From Phoenix dactylifera (lineage: Eukaryota > Streptophyta > Magnoliopsida > Arecales > Arecaceae): DNA of 64,000 bases. The position numbers were made by a program, and so were the translations under genes. Positions 31,028 to 41,299 of the stretch are shown piece by piece. The notes under the pieces are model-generated. The model ran no database searches and was not told the origin of the DNA. It saw only the letters and a list, made by a program, of their open reading frames with translations. Position 1 is the stretch's first letter, and every line of letters starts with the position of its first letter. The stretch is taken from positions 846,001-910,000 of the forward strand of contig NC_052409.1 of the NCBI RefSeq assembly GCF_009389715.1. The letters are read 5' to 3'.

Positions 31028-31525
31028 TTATTTTCTGAGGTTGACTTTTGCAATAAAGTTAGTCACATAATAAAGGTGGCTCGGCGACGTGGCCAGTGGA
31101 GCGCAGCCGAGACCCTTTCTCATCCGGATCCTCTCGCGGGCAGCGACGGTGGGAAAGAAGCACGGGTGGAGGGCGAGGGCAAGGAAGACGGCAGCGGACA
31201 GAGAATCAGACTTGGCCTGGAGGTCGAATGTCTGGTAGCCGGCGGTCGAGTGGGCGGAGGCTGCGGAGAGGAGGGCAAAGACGAGGGAAGCGAGGAGGAA
31301 GAGGAGGTATGGAGTGAGGGGGAGCGAGAGGAGGAGGATGGCGGCGGCGAGGAGGTGAAAAATTAGGAGTGCGACGGCGGACTGGAGGGCGCCGAGGCAG
31401 TGGACGGGGGAGCGGCTGTCGGCCACGACGGGGGATAGGAAGGCGTAATGGGGGAAGAAAAAGGTGAGTTTCGGTTTGGAAAGAAGAAACCGGGTATTTT
31501 TGAGGGAGGGGTATTTTTGTCTCAT
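31028..31525 (-). CDS. Hydrophobic ORF of unknown function, possible gene fragment
   Basis: The minus-strand ORF starts with ATG at 31525 and runs 165 codons. Residues about 50-90 are strongly hydrophobic (AVALLIFHLLAAAILLLS, PYLLFLLASLVFALLSAASA), suggesting two membrane passes. A Ser/Ala-rich part and a further hydrophobic stretch (AAVFLALALHPCFF) follow. GC content is clearly higher than the flanks. The C-terminal 25 residues run into AT-rich sequence and may be read-through past a lost splice donor. The first third lies in a 270-bp unit repeated at 25425. It could be the first exon of a membrane-protein gene captured by a transposon. I do not recognise the family. Confidence 0.35.
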   Translation of the reverse strand: MRQKYPSLKNTRFLLSKPKLTFFFPHYAFLSPVVADSRSPVHCLGALQSAVALLIFHLLAAAILLLSLPLTPYLLFLLASLVFALLSAASAHSTAGYQTFDLQAKSDSLSAAVFLALALHPCFFPTVAARERIRMRKGLGCAPLATSPSHLYYVTNFIAKVNLRK

Positions 31526-31630
31526 GAAAAATAGTTAAAAATGTGCTGGACGGGTTGTTATGAAACTAGCCAACATGGACTTATTGTTATACTGGGGTCA
31601 AAGAGAGGGTGGGGAATTAATTTTCCATTT
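31360..31630. repeat. Copy B of the dispersed 270-bp GC-rich unit
   Basis: Same unit as at 25425-25705, same orientation. The shared segment ends near aattaattt in both copies. Confidence 0.85.
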
Positions 31631-31693
31631 TTTATATACACACCATCGTCTCTCCGCCGATGCGCCCACAACTCCCCATTCCTCCGCAGTATC

Positions 31694-31800
31694 ATGGCCG
31701 CTTCTTCCATCTCCTTTCTGCATCTCTTCTTCTCCCACCAGCCTTACATGACACTGCCAAAATTGAATGAGCACAAGAGTTCTAAGGCTTCATCTCCGTA
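31694..31800 (+). other. Possible orphan first exon with splice donor
   Basis: An ATG at 31694 opens a 35-codon frame (MAASSISFLHLFFSH..., Ser-rich, transit-peptide-like). It ends at a perfect donor (GTAAGT) at 31801, just before a hAT-like repeat. No downstream exon could be assigned, so this may be a gene start cut off by transposon insertion. Weakly supported. Confidence 0.2.
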
Positions 31801-31812
31801 AGTACTCTCTCT

Positions 31813-32130
31813 AGGGATGGCAATCGGGTCAGGTCAGGTCATAAACGGGTCGGGTCACATGCAGGTTGGGTTAGAAAATCATAAACCTGAACCCGACCTA
31901 TTTATTAAATAGGTCAGAAATTACAACCTGAATCTGTCATATTTAATACACAGGTAATCCGACCCGTTTAACATGTTTAATAAATAGGTAACCTGTTTGC
32001 CCAACCTGATCCGACCTGTTTAACCTGTTTGCCCAACTCGATCCGTTTAACCTGTTTAGACCTGTTTAACATGCCCAATCCAACCTGTTTAACCTGCCCA
32101 ACCCAATCTGTTTAGACCTGTTTAATCTGT
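31813..32130 (+). mobile_element. hAT-like transposon terminus with GGGTC / CCTGTTT repeats
   Basis: The sequence tagggatggcaatcgggtca is a pattern found at plant hAT ends. It is followed by about 300 bp of repeated cgggtcgggtc, cctgaacccgac and cctgtttaacctg motifs. No opposite end or 8-bp duplication was identified. Confidence 0.4.
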
Positions 32131-32889
32131 TTCCAAGAAATTACCGCACCGGCATCACCCCGCTCGAAGTAGCCCACGACCCTATTTCTCGAAGATGGCA
32201 TGAGCCACCTCAAAAGAGCCATTCCTTACGAGTCCTAACGGTCACGGAGAGGCATCTCCAGCAGAAGTCTCACAGCGTCCTCCAAGTGCCGATCATCAAC
32301 CGACCCGCTAATCATCTCGAGAAGGCAAAAGATGGGTTTTCGGCAAGCTTTCGAGAAGGTAGGAAACATAATACTCTCTAAGGAGTTTAGAGGCTACCCG
32401 GAGGAGGAAGGAATAAAGTGAGTTTTGAATTTCAGGCTGATTCAAGCTTCTAATGGTTGATTGGATCTAAAATAGGTCAGAAGCCATTTCTTTTTTCTTT
32501 TTTTCTTTATTTCTTTCTTGTTTAGTGAACGGTGAGAGGCCATGCACTCCTGCTCACTGATCCTGGTTTCAGGTTACGCGGAGGCCGAGGTTAATTGTTT
32601 CGTGCCTGGATTTTTTAATCTCTTCGTTACGCTCAAGTTTCAGCCTCAGATTTTATATATCAACCGGTAAATCGACATCATGTTTGATATTCCGATTGGA
32701 CGTGCAACTTTGCATGTTAGCTTCAGTAATTGGGACGGTAACGCTTTTTTTTTTTATTTAGTACAAAATTATAAAACACTTTTTCTTCTTTTACTGATAA
32801 AAAGGGCGTATGCGCAATGATGTATACAGGTAATACTAGCACTCGTGCATGGATCATGCATTCAAAGTTCAGAAAATAGAAATTGCAAC
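32131..32889. other. Intergenic, nothing recognised
   Basis: A GC-balanced part (32150-32400) and an AT-rich part with a T-run at 32747 are visible. No gene is supported. Confidence 0.35.
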
Positions 32890-33510
32890 TATCATTCACT
32901 GACATAGAAAGGGTTTCTTTTTTTTAGGTGAAACGGACGTATCATATATAACATATATGGATACAACTCAGAAATCAAAAAACAGTACATCATGGAGAGC
33001 AATAGGTATCTCCGCCTCTTCCACCCATAGGTGATCTCCTGAATGGTTGGCGACAAAGGAAACCACTCAATGCGCAGCCCCATTTGCCTTCCTAAATACA
33101 TGCTTCATCTGGATAACCATTCAATCACACAATATGACCCTATCTCTCAGTAGTAGGTGGTGATCACTGGCCCCATCTGATGCATGCAAAACCCAACCAA
33201 TGACCGTCGTCGTGTCATCCTTCAGAAAAATATCTCTGGCCTGCAACGCACGTCGCACATAACTCAGCTCGGACCAGGTTGCTCTCAGCTCCACCCCAGG
33301 CATGAAGGTGTCAAACAGCTGGTAACCCCAGTAGCAATCATTCTGAAGTCCAGGCTCCTGATAATAAAGCCTGCACCACCTCTCTGGCCACCCTGCAAGA
33401 CGCAACCATCAAAATTGACATAGAAAGGGTTCCCTGCAACAAAAAAATCTATGGTAGGGATCGAAATCATGACAAAAAAATATATTAAATCAAAATATCG
33501 ACAATGAAAA
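32890..33510 (-). mobile_element. L1-type LINE fragment: RNase H domain and 3' end
   Basis: Read on the minus strand from about 33450, frames carry RNase H landmarks: NFDGCVLQGG..GGAGFIIR, then a region with VELRATWSELSYVRRALQA, then the C-terminal RKANGAAHWVVSFVANHSGDHLW. The pieces fall in different frames with stops, so it is a dead 5'-truncated copy. The 3' end is the A-rich tail (T-run on the plus strand at 32918-32926). Confidence 0.75.
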
Positions 33511-33839
33511 TTTCCAGTAGCTAGCATCCACTAATATAGGAAGAGTTTTTTAGATGACCGTAGTATATTCTTGCTTGCTTTGCCCCAGAAATAATCCACA
33601 AGAGAAACGGCAGCATACACGCCGAATATCTTAGGTGGAAAAGTTACCTTATCTTCCCTTTTTCCGTCATCCCTCGCCATTGGAGTAGAGGCTCTCCACG
33701 TCATCCTAAATATCCCCCCCTTCTCGCCCACGCTATCCATCCACCTCCTTCCTTCCTTTCCCTTCATACCTCATCAGCTAAGAGACCTGCTGCTGCTGCC
33801 ACCACCATCATCACCTCAGTCTACCCAAATCCAATCAAA
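33511..33839 (+). promoter_or_regulatory. 5' flank of the chloroplast ribonucleoprotein gene
   Basis: The stretch between a LINE fragment and the start codon at 33840 is CT-rich near the gene (ccatccacctccttccttcc), as in many plant leaders. I could not place a TATA box or a transcription start. Confidence 0.3.
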
Positions 33840-35451
33840 ATGGCAGCCACTGCTGCCGTCGGCTCCTATTTCTCCACCGCCGCCACCCCACAGCTCAGCT
33901 CGAAGCTCGTCTCCTCCGATGCCGTCCTCCGACTCACCTGCGCTCGCCCATCGCGCATGCCGACCATCACGATTCTCGCAGAGCATTTCTCGACACCCGT
34001 GGCGACGTCCCAGAAGTGGCGGCTCCTGAGGATCTCGGCCGCAGTGGCCCAGGAGGAGGCCACTGCTGAGGTCCAGGAGGAGGAGGCGGAGGAGGAGAAA
34101 GAGACGATGGAGGAGGGTGGGAAAGAAGAGGAGGTCGTAGTTGCCACTCCCGCCCCACAAAACACCAAGCTCTACTTTGGCAACCTGCCTTATAATTGCG
34201 ACAGTGCCCAATTGGCTGGGATCATCCAACAGTATGCAAACCCGGAGATGGTTGAGGTTGGCCCTGCTTTTTTGCTGAGAGAGTTCAGTAATTGCTCCAA
34301 ATAGTCGATTGCATAGTTAATGAAATCTATGAACATAAAACTTAGTTTTGGATAACAAGTAGACTGCATCTTTATGTGAAGCGTCGACCTTGATTATTTC
34401 TTGTTTAAATGAGCTGACTAAATTGGAGATTTATTAGTTTGCACCGGGTGAGATTTATTAGTTTGATTAAATTGAGATTTATTAGCCTGTTTAACTAATA
34501 TTTATCGATAAGCCTCAATATCTCTAGCACTAACTGATCTAAGCATGTTTTCAGGTACTTTATGACAGGGATACTGGAAGGAGTCGAGGATTTGCATTTG
34601 TAACTATGAGCTCTGTTGAAGATTGTGAAGCAGTCATCCAGAATCTTGATGGAAGTGTAAGGACTCTCTCTCTCTCACTCACTCACTCTCACACACACAC
34701 ATACATATGAGAAAACAATTACAAATTGATTTCATTAGTTGATGAATGTAATGACGGATGCATCATATATGTAATATATCATGCATGCTTGCATTTGCAT
34801 TGCTTACTGCATGAAAAATTAGATGCAGTCTCAGATGTATTTTGGTGTTGCAATGAATGATATGCACTTGGCTCTTCTAATCCGTCCTGTCTTGCAAAAT
34901 AAATTCCTATTTCAGCAATATTCTGGGCGAACCTTGAGGGTAAACTTTTCAGACAAACCCAAGCCCAAAGAGCCCTTGTACCCTGAAACCGACTACAAGC
35001 TCTTCGTGGGTAATCTATCTTGGTCGGTTACATCTGAAAGCTTGACCCAAGTGTTTCAGGACTATGGTAATGTGGTCGGAGCTCGAGTTCTTTATGATGG
35101 AGACTCCGGCCGATCTCGTGGTTATGGCTTTGTATGCTACTCGACCAAGGAAGAGATGGATGCTGCTCTCCAATACCTCAATGGAGCAGTAAGTGTTTTA
35201 TTCTTCTTCTTAATGCACAATTCTTCTTAATGGAGCTTGAGTACACAGTATGCAGCAAAGATAGATAGATATATTCACACATCAATGGGTTCTTTATTCT
35301 AGTGAACATCTGAAAGAAGATTATTTTGGTATGTGCTTTAATGCTTGGCGGATCTAATGCAACTTAAGTTGATGGTGAATTGTTCACCAATTTGCAGGAG
35401 CTAGAAGGCCGAGCTATGCGAGTTAGCTTGGCTCTAGGAAAGAAGTCATAA
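33840..35451 (+). CDS. Chloroplast ribonucleoprotein with two RRMs (cp28/cp33-like)
   Basis: Four exons, 33840-34256, 34555-34656, 34916-35188 and 35398-35451, join in frame to give 281 residues. The N-terminus is rich in Ala/Ser/Thr without acidic residues for about 70 positions (transit peptide). A strongly acidic Glu-rich segment (about 71-100) follows, as in the cpRNP family. RRM1 has RNP2 LYFGNL (111-116) and RNP1 RGFAFVTM (150-157). RRM2 has LFVGNL (203-208) and RGYGFVCY (242-249). Family members bind chloroplast transcripts in the stroma and affect their stability and editing. All junctions are GT-AG and no break is seen. The last two exons and downstream sequence are duplicated at 48.1-50.2 kb. 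Confidence 0.95.
34664..34706. repeat. Compound CT/CA microsatellite in a cpRNP intron
   Basis: A (CT)n tract passes into CACT and then (CA)n repeats just downstream of exon 2. The region duplicated at 48.1 kb begins immediately after this tract. Confidence 0.85.
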
Positions 35452-36371
35452 ATGAAATCTTGGATTGAAGATATTTGAAGCAAGCTTCCAACAATAACGT
35501 ATATGGGAGGTCGGATTTGCTCCAAAGCATTGAAAGGGAGATCCTTTACTTTTTCAATATTACATTTGTCATCCATTTCGCAAATCCCACTAGATTGCAG
35601 GGATGGCGGCAGCTATATTGTGCTGAAATTTGGTTGTATCAAATGAGAACTACCTCCGGTTATCTTTAGATAGTCTGGGATTAGTATGGTATGCTGCGGC
35701 ACTTGGAAACATTTTTTTTTAAACACCATCGTGTTTACTTTCCTGCAGTACAGGAAAGAAATGATTGAAAGAAATACTGTCGCAATATAAGAGATGATCA
35801 TGGATTGATAGAATTGGGGAAAAAAAAGAGAAAATGCAGTGAAAGGAAAAAGGAGCGATGGAAGACAATTCTCCTCCTGTATTGTTTTCTTTAACAAATT
35901 TTTAGCAGTTTATGATTACCCTTTAAGTCGTGAGGTGAGCGGAAATAAAAACGATTCTTTAGCCCTACCGTTTGCTATTAGGCTGGTCTCGGGCCCTGAA
36001 ATATAGGCCCGATATCGATCCGGGCCCAGTTCATGCTCAGGTCTAAGTCCGATATAAGGTTTCTCATTTTTTGCTCTCAAAATTTACCTTTTTTTCAGAA
36101 GGTGAAACTAATAATGTCTTGATCTTCTTTTTTTTCCCCTTTTTTTAACAAAAAATGGAATTTAGTTGATATTTAGCTAATCATGTTATCGATTAACTAT
36201 TCCTTTGCAGTCAAATATAAGAGCGTTTTGGTATTGTTTCTGTTCTATTTTTCTTTTCGAAAATCCAAGAAGAAAAATAAGCGTGGTCAAGCAATATATA
36301 TGATCAAACACATCTAATTTTTAAAATATTCATAAATTTTTCTCTTTTTTTTGGTGATGTGGTGGCTCAAA
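34707..36371. repeat. Segmental duplication, copy 1 (partner 48125-50245)
   Basis: From gagaaaacaattacaaatt in intron 2 of the cpRNP gene through exons 3-4 and the 3' flank to ggtggctcaa at about 36360, this segment matches 48125-50245 in the same orientation at high identity. Copy 2 has about 400 bp extra (roughly 49618-50021) that is absent here at about 36150. A Ty3/gypsy fragment starts right at the right edge of copy 1. Confidence 0.9.
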
Positions 36372-37950
36372 GGATAAAGCCTGAAAAAAAAGGGTAGTAG
36401 CTCGTTAATCCAAAAAATCCTCTCATGGCAGACACATTTTGGGATAGTGGCCAATCAATCATGGCTTCAATCTTTCTTTGATCAACTTTGACTCCGTCTT
36501 CTGAAATGATATGTCCCAGATATTCTAACTCTTGTTGTACAAATGCACACTTTGAAGCTTTGATGTAGAATTGATATTCTTCAAGAATATGCAGCACCAA
36601 ATCTAGATGTTCCACATGCTCCTCCATTGTTTTAGAATAAATCAAAATGTCATCAAAGAAGACAATAACAAACCTTCTTAAGTAGGGCCGGGAGATATCA
36701 TTCATAACGGCTTGGAAGGTGGATAGAGCATTGCACAATCCGATCTTTGATAGTTGCTTCATTTAGTGCCCTGTAGTCTGTGCAAAACCTCCATGTGCCA
36801 TCTTTTTTCCTAACCAAGAGCACCGGTGATGAGAAAGGACTAGAACTCCATCTTATTAATCCTTGCTTCATCATTTCATCCACTTGTTTCTCAATTTTTC
36901 CCATTTGGAAGTGAGCATATCTATATGGGGGTACATTAATGGCTTTGGTTTCGTCTTTGAGACGGATGGGATGATCATACATTCTTTGTGGGGGTAGTGA
37001 CTTAGGTACTTTGAGTACCTTCTTATGTTTTTCCAACAATTGCCTAACTTGTTTAGGCAATCCTTCAAATTCTTCTTTGGTAATGCCTTCTTCGGTTTGG
37101 CCTTGGGTGGCCAATAATATGGCAACACAAGTGGCGCCACCCTTACAAAGTTTTTCAATTGTGTAGGCCTCACAAGGCTTCACTTCTTGACCTCCAATTG
37201 CTGTCCATTTTTTCTTTTGACCGCCGACCTTGAATTCCATTGTCATGGACCCAAAATCGGCGATCACCCTTCCAACATTTTGGAGCCAAGCATTTCCAAG
37301 AACTACATATAGTCCTACTAATTGAAAACCATGAAGATCGGCCTTGATACGTACCCCTTGGACGTTCATCTTCGCATCATAGATGACTTCATTACAATTG
37401 AGCCTCTCTCCACTTGCCACTTTGGCTTCAAATGGCTGAATTGAGGTTAGATGAAGACCAAATTTGGCACAATGTTGGCGTTGATGAAATTGTGGGACGA
37501 CCCACTATCCACAAGCAATAAAGCCTCACTCCTTCCAATCCACGTTAGAAGCCTCATGGTGCAAGATTTTGGGATTCCGGTTAGTGCATGAAGGGAAAGC
37601 TCGGCATCATCATTATCAGCCTCGGAAGTGTCCTCCTTTGTTGGTGCTTATACTTCTTTATTGTTACTTGCATTGGTGGCTTCATCATCTTCAATTTCTG
37701 CATCAAGAACATCAATAAGGAAAGCTTGGCCCGCTTTGCATTTGTGCTTATGGTTCCACCTTTCTTCACATTTGAAGCATAACCCTTTCTTGATAAAGTC
37801 TTGCACCTCTTCACGGGACAACTTCTTGACTTGTGGTTGTAGATTTTTGGAGTTGTTGCTAGTTGCCTCCTTGTCCTTCCAACTGATTTTGGGCTGAATG
37901 ACTTTGGCCTCCCGGTTGATAGTGTCCTTGATCAATCTCCTCCCCGAATG
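36372..37950 (-). mobile_element. Ty3/gypsy retrotransposon fragment (gag zinc knuckle, protease, partial RT)
   Basis: Antisense pieces appear in the order expected for gag-pol. A CCHC zinc knuckle is at about 37745-37800 (CFKCEERWNHKHKC). A retropepsin motif [12 protein letters not shown] is near 37500-37540. The start of the reverse transcriptase is at 36770-36900 ([18 protein letters not shown]), and the RT active-site region FFDDILIYS is at 36635-36665. The middle of the RT palm is missing at about 36745, where the frame also changes. No integrase, RNase H or LTR is present. It is a dead internal fragment, described here only as a relic. Confidence 0.88.
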
Positions 37951-38290
37951 TCATATCGTCGAGTACGGAATTTCCGACGGCATATGCTATAACAGGGACC
38001 GCCCTTGCTGGCCGGATGGTGGAAGCAAACTTCCCTCCTCCAAATCCTCATTGATTTTTTTTTCTATTAAAAAGAGCTGGTACGCACTCTTTCGTTATCG
38101 CTTGTGAATATTATATTGGTACGAAAAGTTCTTAATATTAGTTAAGTCTATGTTTCAGTTGGTTGAATCATAGGCCTTTTCCAACTCGACCAAGTCACCA
38201 TGAGTATAACTCCGATTATATTTAGATCCAAAATGCACTCTTGCAAATAAATGAGACTTGAATATATATTGGTTGTGCTCGAAAAACTAT
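37951..38290. other. Short unassigned stretch right of the gypsy fragment
   Basis: The beginning may still belong to the retroelement gag. No other feature is evident. Confidence 0.3.
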
Positions 38291-38800
38291 GAATAGATTG
38301 GCATATGATATATTGCACTATATATGGATGTGATCTTATGGGGAGTTTTTAAAGCTTGAACTGTCAGACCCTCACCTGGACTACTAGGCATTCGTGCCAC
38401 ATGTTTGGTAGCAATATTTATCTCATGTACAAAATGCTTGTCCAGCCACCACTGAAGCTTTGTGTATGTAAGGGCAATTTATTTATTAATTTTTGTATTT
38501 TCTTTTACAACAGAGATAGATGAGACAGTTTTTGGGAGGACACTCATACCAGCTTTTTTTATTATTATTATTATTTGTTTGTTTTTAAATGCTTTTTAGA
38601 GCCACTAAACTATGGCCACTGCATAGCAACATGAGAAGAGAAACGAATGTAGATCTTCTATTTACGTATCCGTAAGTGTAGATAGCAAGATTATGCTGCC
38701 ATCATTCTGCAGTACTGTTTGGTAATGGTGATATGGATCTACTCGTTCTTTGAAGGCATCTGATAATTTTAAATGGAGCATTACGGGATTTTATAGGGTC
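38291..38800 (+). repeat. Diverged third copy of an intron segment of the plastid membrane gene
   Basis: The run gatatattgcactatat...acaaaatgcttgtccagcca...cgaatgtagatcttctatttacgtatc...taaatggagcattac matches 54260-54730 (intron 5 of the gene at 51258) and 60825-61265. It is more diverged than those two are from each other, so it is an older duplicate or the source of a dispersed repeat. Confidence 0.8.
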
Positions 38801-39475
38801 TGTGTCTAGCTTGAAAAACGCTGTTGTTTTCCGAAACGCTGGCAAGATCTGCGAAACTTCCATCTATATAGGCGGCCCCCACCTCCGCCGCGCTCTTTTT
38901 ATTCCTTTTTTCGCTACAACACGGCACTCCCCACTGCCTGACTTCTCAAAGCGGCACCATGCGTTGGACGGTTAATTGACTCAATTCATCGAACGTGACA
39001 TGCTCAGGCGGCTCGGGCCCTCATATTGTTTTAGCTCGGGCCCATTAAAATGACCTCACCCTTAGCTAACGATTTTCTTACACGAAGTGCGTTTCATCCA
39101 TCGCACAAAGAATACCATAATAATCTCCAATAAGATACTAGAATATAATTTACAGAATCTCATAAATTATCTTGCTTCTAACTCTTCATGATCTATACGG
39201 ATATGTTAAATATTTTATTTAAAAATTTTAGTTATTTTAGCAATTATTATTATTCATTTATAAATTATATATTATTATTATATTTACATTAAATTTATTA
39301 GCAGGTTGAAAGTTTCTGATATTTGTAGGACCAATCTTCTCGTGTGTACATTGTCGAAGACCATTTTGGATTGGGTGGATGGCTCTTAATCCTAAAGTCA
39401 AGACTTTCTAGAACCGTAAACATTTTAGTTTAAGAAATTTTTGATCTCATCCATACAATGCGAAGCTGGGAGTAC
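38801..39475. repeat. Mosaic of repeat pieces, including an inverted copy of the 46.5/59.2-kb repeat
   Basis: About 39110-39370 is the reverse complement of the block at 46540-46800 and 59240-59470 (landmark ctaataaatttaatataaat). At 38810-38850 the motif gttgttttccgaaacgc resembles gttgctttccgaaacgc near 57675. No gene is visible. Confidence 0.65.
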
Positions 39476-40350
39476 TAATCGCACAAATAAATGCGCCCAT
39501 CAAAATTTATATAAGAGAGAGAAAAAAACAGAACCATCTCACTTTCATCCTTCTTTAGCTTAATTGGTTAGTTGCTTGGGATTGGCCGTGGCACCTACGA
39601 CAACCTCGTTCAAAGAGGTTCCGCAGGAACAACTCATGCGGCTTCATCCCGATATATGCCCCCAGTTCGCTATCGGTTCCCACGCAAATCTCCAAGTCTT
39701 CCCTCTTTCTTGTAGCTTTGATTCGCCTGTTGGTGCCGCTTTGCCGGCCGTGCTGCTTTCCTCCTTTCCCTCAGGAGCCCATCAGACGGCAAACGAGACC
39801 GTCCAAGGAAGGCCGTGGGAGCAAAATTTCCAAAATTTGTCGAAGACTATTTTGGATTGGGAGCATCACAAGACTGGCCAAATTGACAGAGCAGCCGAAG
39901 AATAGTGAGAAGAATTGTCGCTGTGGCACCACAGCTGTGGCATCATTGTTTGTGGATGGCTCACAATTAATCGCACGAATATATGCGCCAATCAAAATTT
40001 ATATAAGAGAGAGAGAGAGAGAGAAAAAAACATAACAATCTCACTTTCATCCTTCTTTAGCTTAATTACTTGGTTGCTTGGGATTGGCCGTGGCACCTAC
40101 GACAACCTCGTTCAAAGAGGTTCCGCAGGAACAACTCATGCGGCTTCATCCCGATATATGCCCCCAGTTCGCTATCGGGTCCCACGCAAATCTCCAAGTC
40201 TTCCCTCTTTCTTGTAGCTTTGATTCACCTGTTGGTGCCGCTTTGCCGGCCGTGCTGCTTTCCTCCTTTCCCCCAGGAGCCTATCAGACGGCAAACGACA
40301 CCGTCCAAGGAAGGTCGTGGGAGTAAAATTTCCTCCCATCCAGCGTTTCT
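39476..40350 (+). repeat. Imperfect tandem duplication, period about 500 bp
   Basis: The block from tcgcac.aata.atgcgcc through ccttctttagcttaatt, ggattggccgtggcaccta and ctcctttccc.caggagcc occurs twice (39476-39835 and about 39969-40325). The second copy runs directly into the upstream region of the ORF at 40454. A (GA)n tract of variable length lies in each copy. The 39835-39968 spacer is itself similar to an inverted stretch of the 46.5-kb repeat. Confidence 0.85.
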
Positions 40351-40365
40351 CCGCCCTACCAACCA

Positions 40366-40378
40366 ACCCCTATAAATT
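40366..40378 (+). promoter_or_regulatory. Candidate TATA box upstream of the ORF at 40454
   Basis: The motif cctataaattaat lies 80 bp upstream of the ATG. The paralogue at 58357 reads ccctacaaaatcc at the matching place, so its TATA has been lost. Function is inferred. Confidence 0.45.
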
Positions 40379-40453
40379 AATCTCCTCCCCGCCAGCGCTT
40401 CTCTGTCCTTCCCTATCTATACCTTCTCCGTGCACCGGCGAACACATCTCCTC

Positions 40454-40984
40454 ATGTCTGAGATGGGAAGCTGCCGGGGCGCGGAATCGCGACTCTCCTG
40501 CACGAGCCCACATAGAAATGGAGATGGTAGGGAGGCCAGCAACCACTCAGCTCTACGCACTTTGGTCCAAGGCATGCCCATGTTCGCTCTAGGCGTGGTG
40601 CTGACACTCTTCTCGTCCCACGTCGCCATGAGAGATGGGCAAGCTTTGACGAAGCCCAGCGTCGCCAACTTCACCTCGATGGACATGTTTGCCTTCTCTT
40701 TGCTCGGCCTCTTCTCCTTTTCTCTAGCATCCATCACGTTCCATCCTAAACTTCCCTCCATCGCCTCGTTCTTTGAAGACATCACTGTTATCTTCGTGGC
40801 GTCAACTTTCGGGTCACTGATTTGCATCGTTGCTCCCGTCCGGCGTCCTTGGATTGTCTACTCGGTGTGCGCGGTTCCTTTACTGCCTCTCGATCGAGGT
40901 CCATGCATGTTGCTGCTCTGTTGTTTCAATTGGATCCTCCGCAGAACCCAGCATCAATTTTCGCTCATGCGCACACCATTGTGA
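40454..40984 (+). CDS. Unrecognised hydrophobic ORF, copy 1 of a three-copy family
   Basis: ATG at 40454 opens 176 codons with no interruption. The N-terminal 35 residues are polar (MSEMGSCRGAESRLS...). Three hydrophobic segments follow: about 40-58 (MPMFALGVVLTLFSSHVAM), 76-94 (DMFAFSLLGLFSFSLASIT) and 110-130 (ITVIFVASTFGSLICIVAPV). A fourth, weaker one lies near the C-terminus, suggesting a small multi-pass membrane protein. A candidate TATA lies 80 bp upstream. A second intact copy is at 58357-58887, and a broken antisense copy at 57471-56960. The opposite strand is also open for 136 codons, so coding is not certain. I do not recognise the family and assign no function. Confidence 0.45.
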   Translation: MSEMGSCRGAESRLSCTSPHRNGDGREASNHSALRTLVQGMPMFALGVVLTLFSSHVAMRDGQALTKPSVANFTSMDMFAFSLLGLFSFSLASITFHPKLPSIASFFEDITVIFVASTFGSLICIVAPVRRPWIVYSVCAVPLLPLDRGPCMLLLCCFNWILRRTQHQFSLMRTPL

Positions 40985-41158
40985 CAGCCTGTCTGCTGCT
41001 GGTGGTATGGTAATATGTAAATCGAGAAAAACAAAATAAATTATATGTAAACTATCTTTTTTGTAACACTATTTTTTTTTTTTTGCTATCGAAATTCTTA
41101 TTCTCTCTTCCTCTTTTTCAACTCTCATCAAAAAGGTATCTTTAACTCAAGCATTAGA

Positions 41159-41290
41159 GAATCGGAGCCAATCCAGCGAATTCCATAGAGACCCGAATCG
41201 GAGCCAATCCAGCGAATTCCATAGAGTCCTTCCTCTGTAGTCCTGCAAGTCCATATAGTCCTTCCCCTGTGGTCCTGCAAGTTCATATAG
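41159..41290. repeat. Two short tandem duplications (units about 37 and 38 bp)
   Basis: The unit gaatcggagccaatccagcg.. occurs twice in a row, then the unit agtcct.c..ctgt.gtcctgcaag..catat occurs twice in a row. Confidence 0.85.
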
Positions 41291-41299
41291 TCCATAGAA

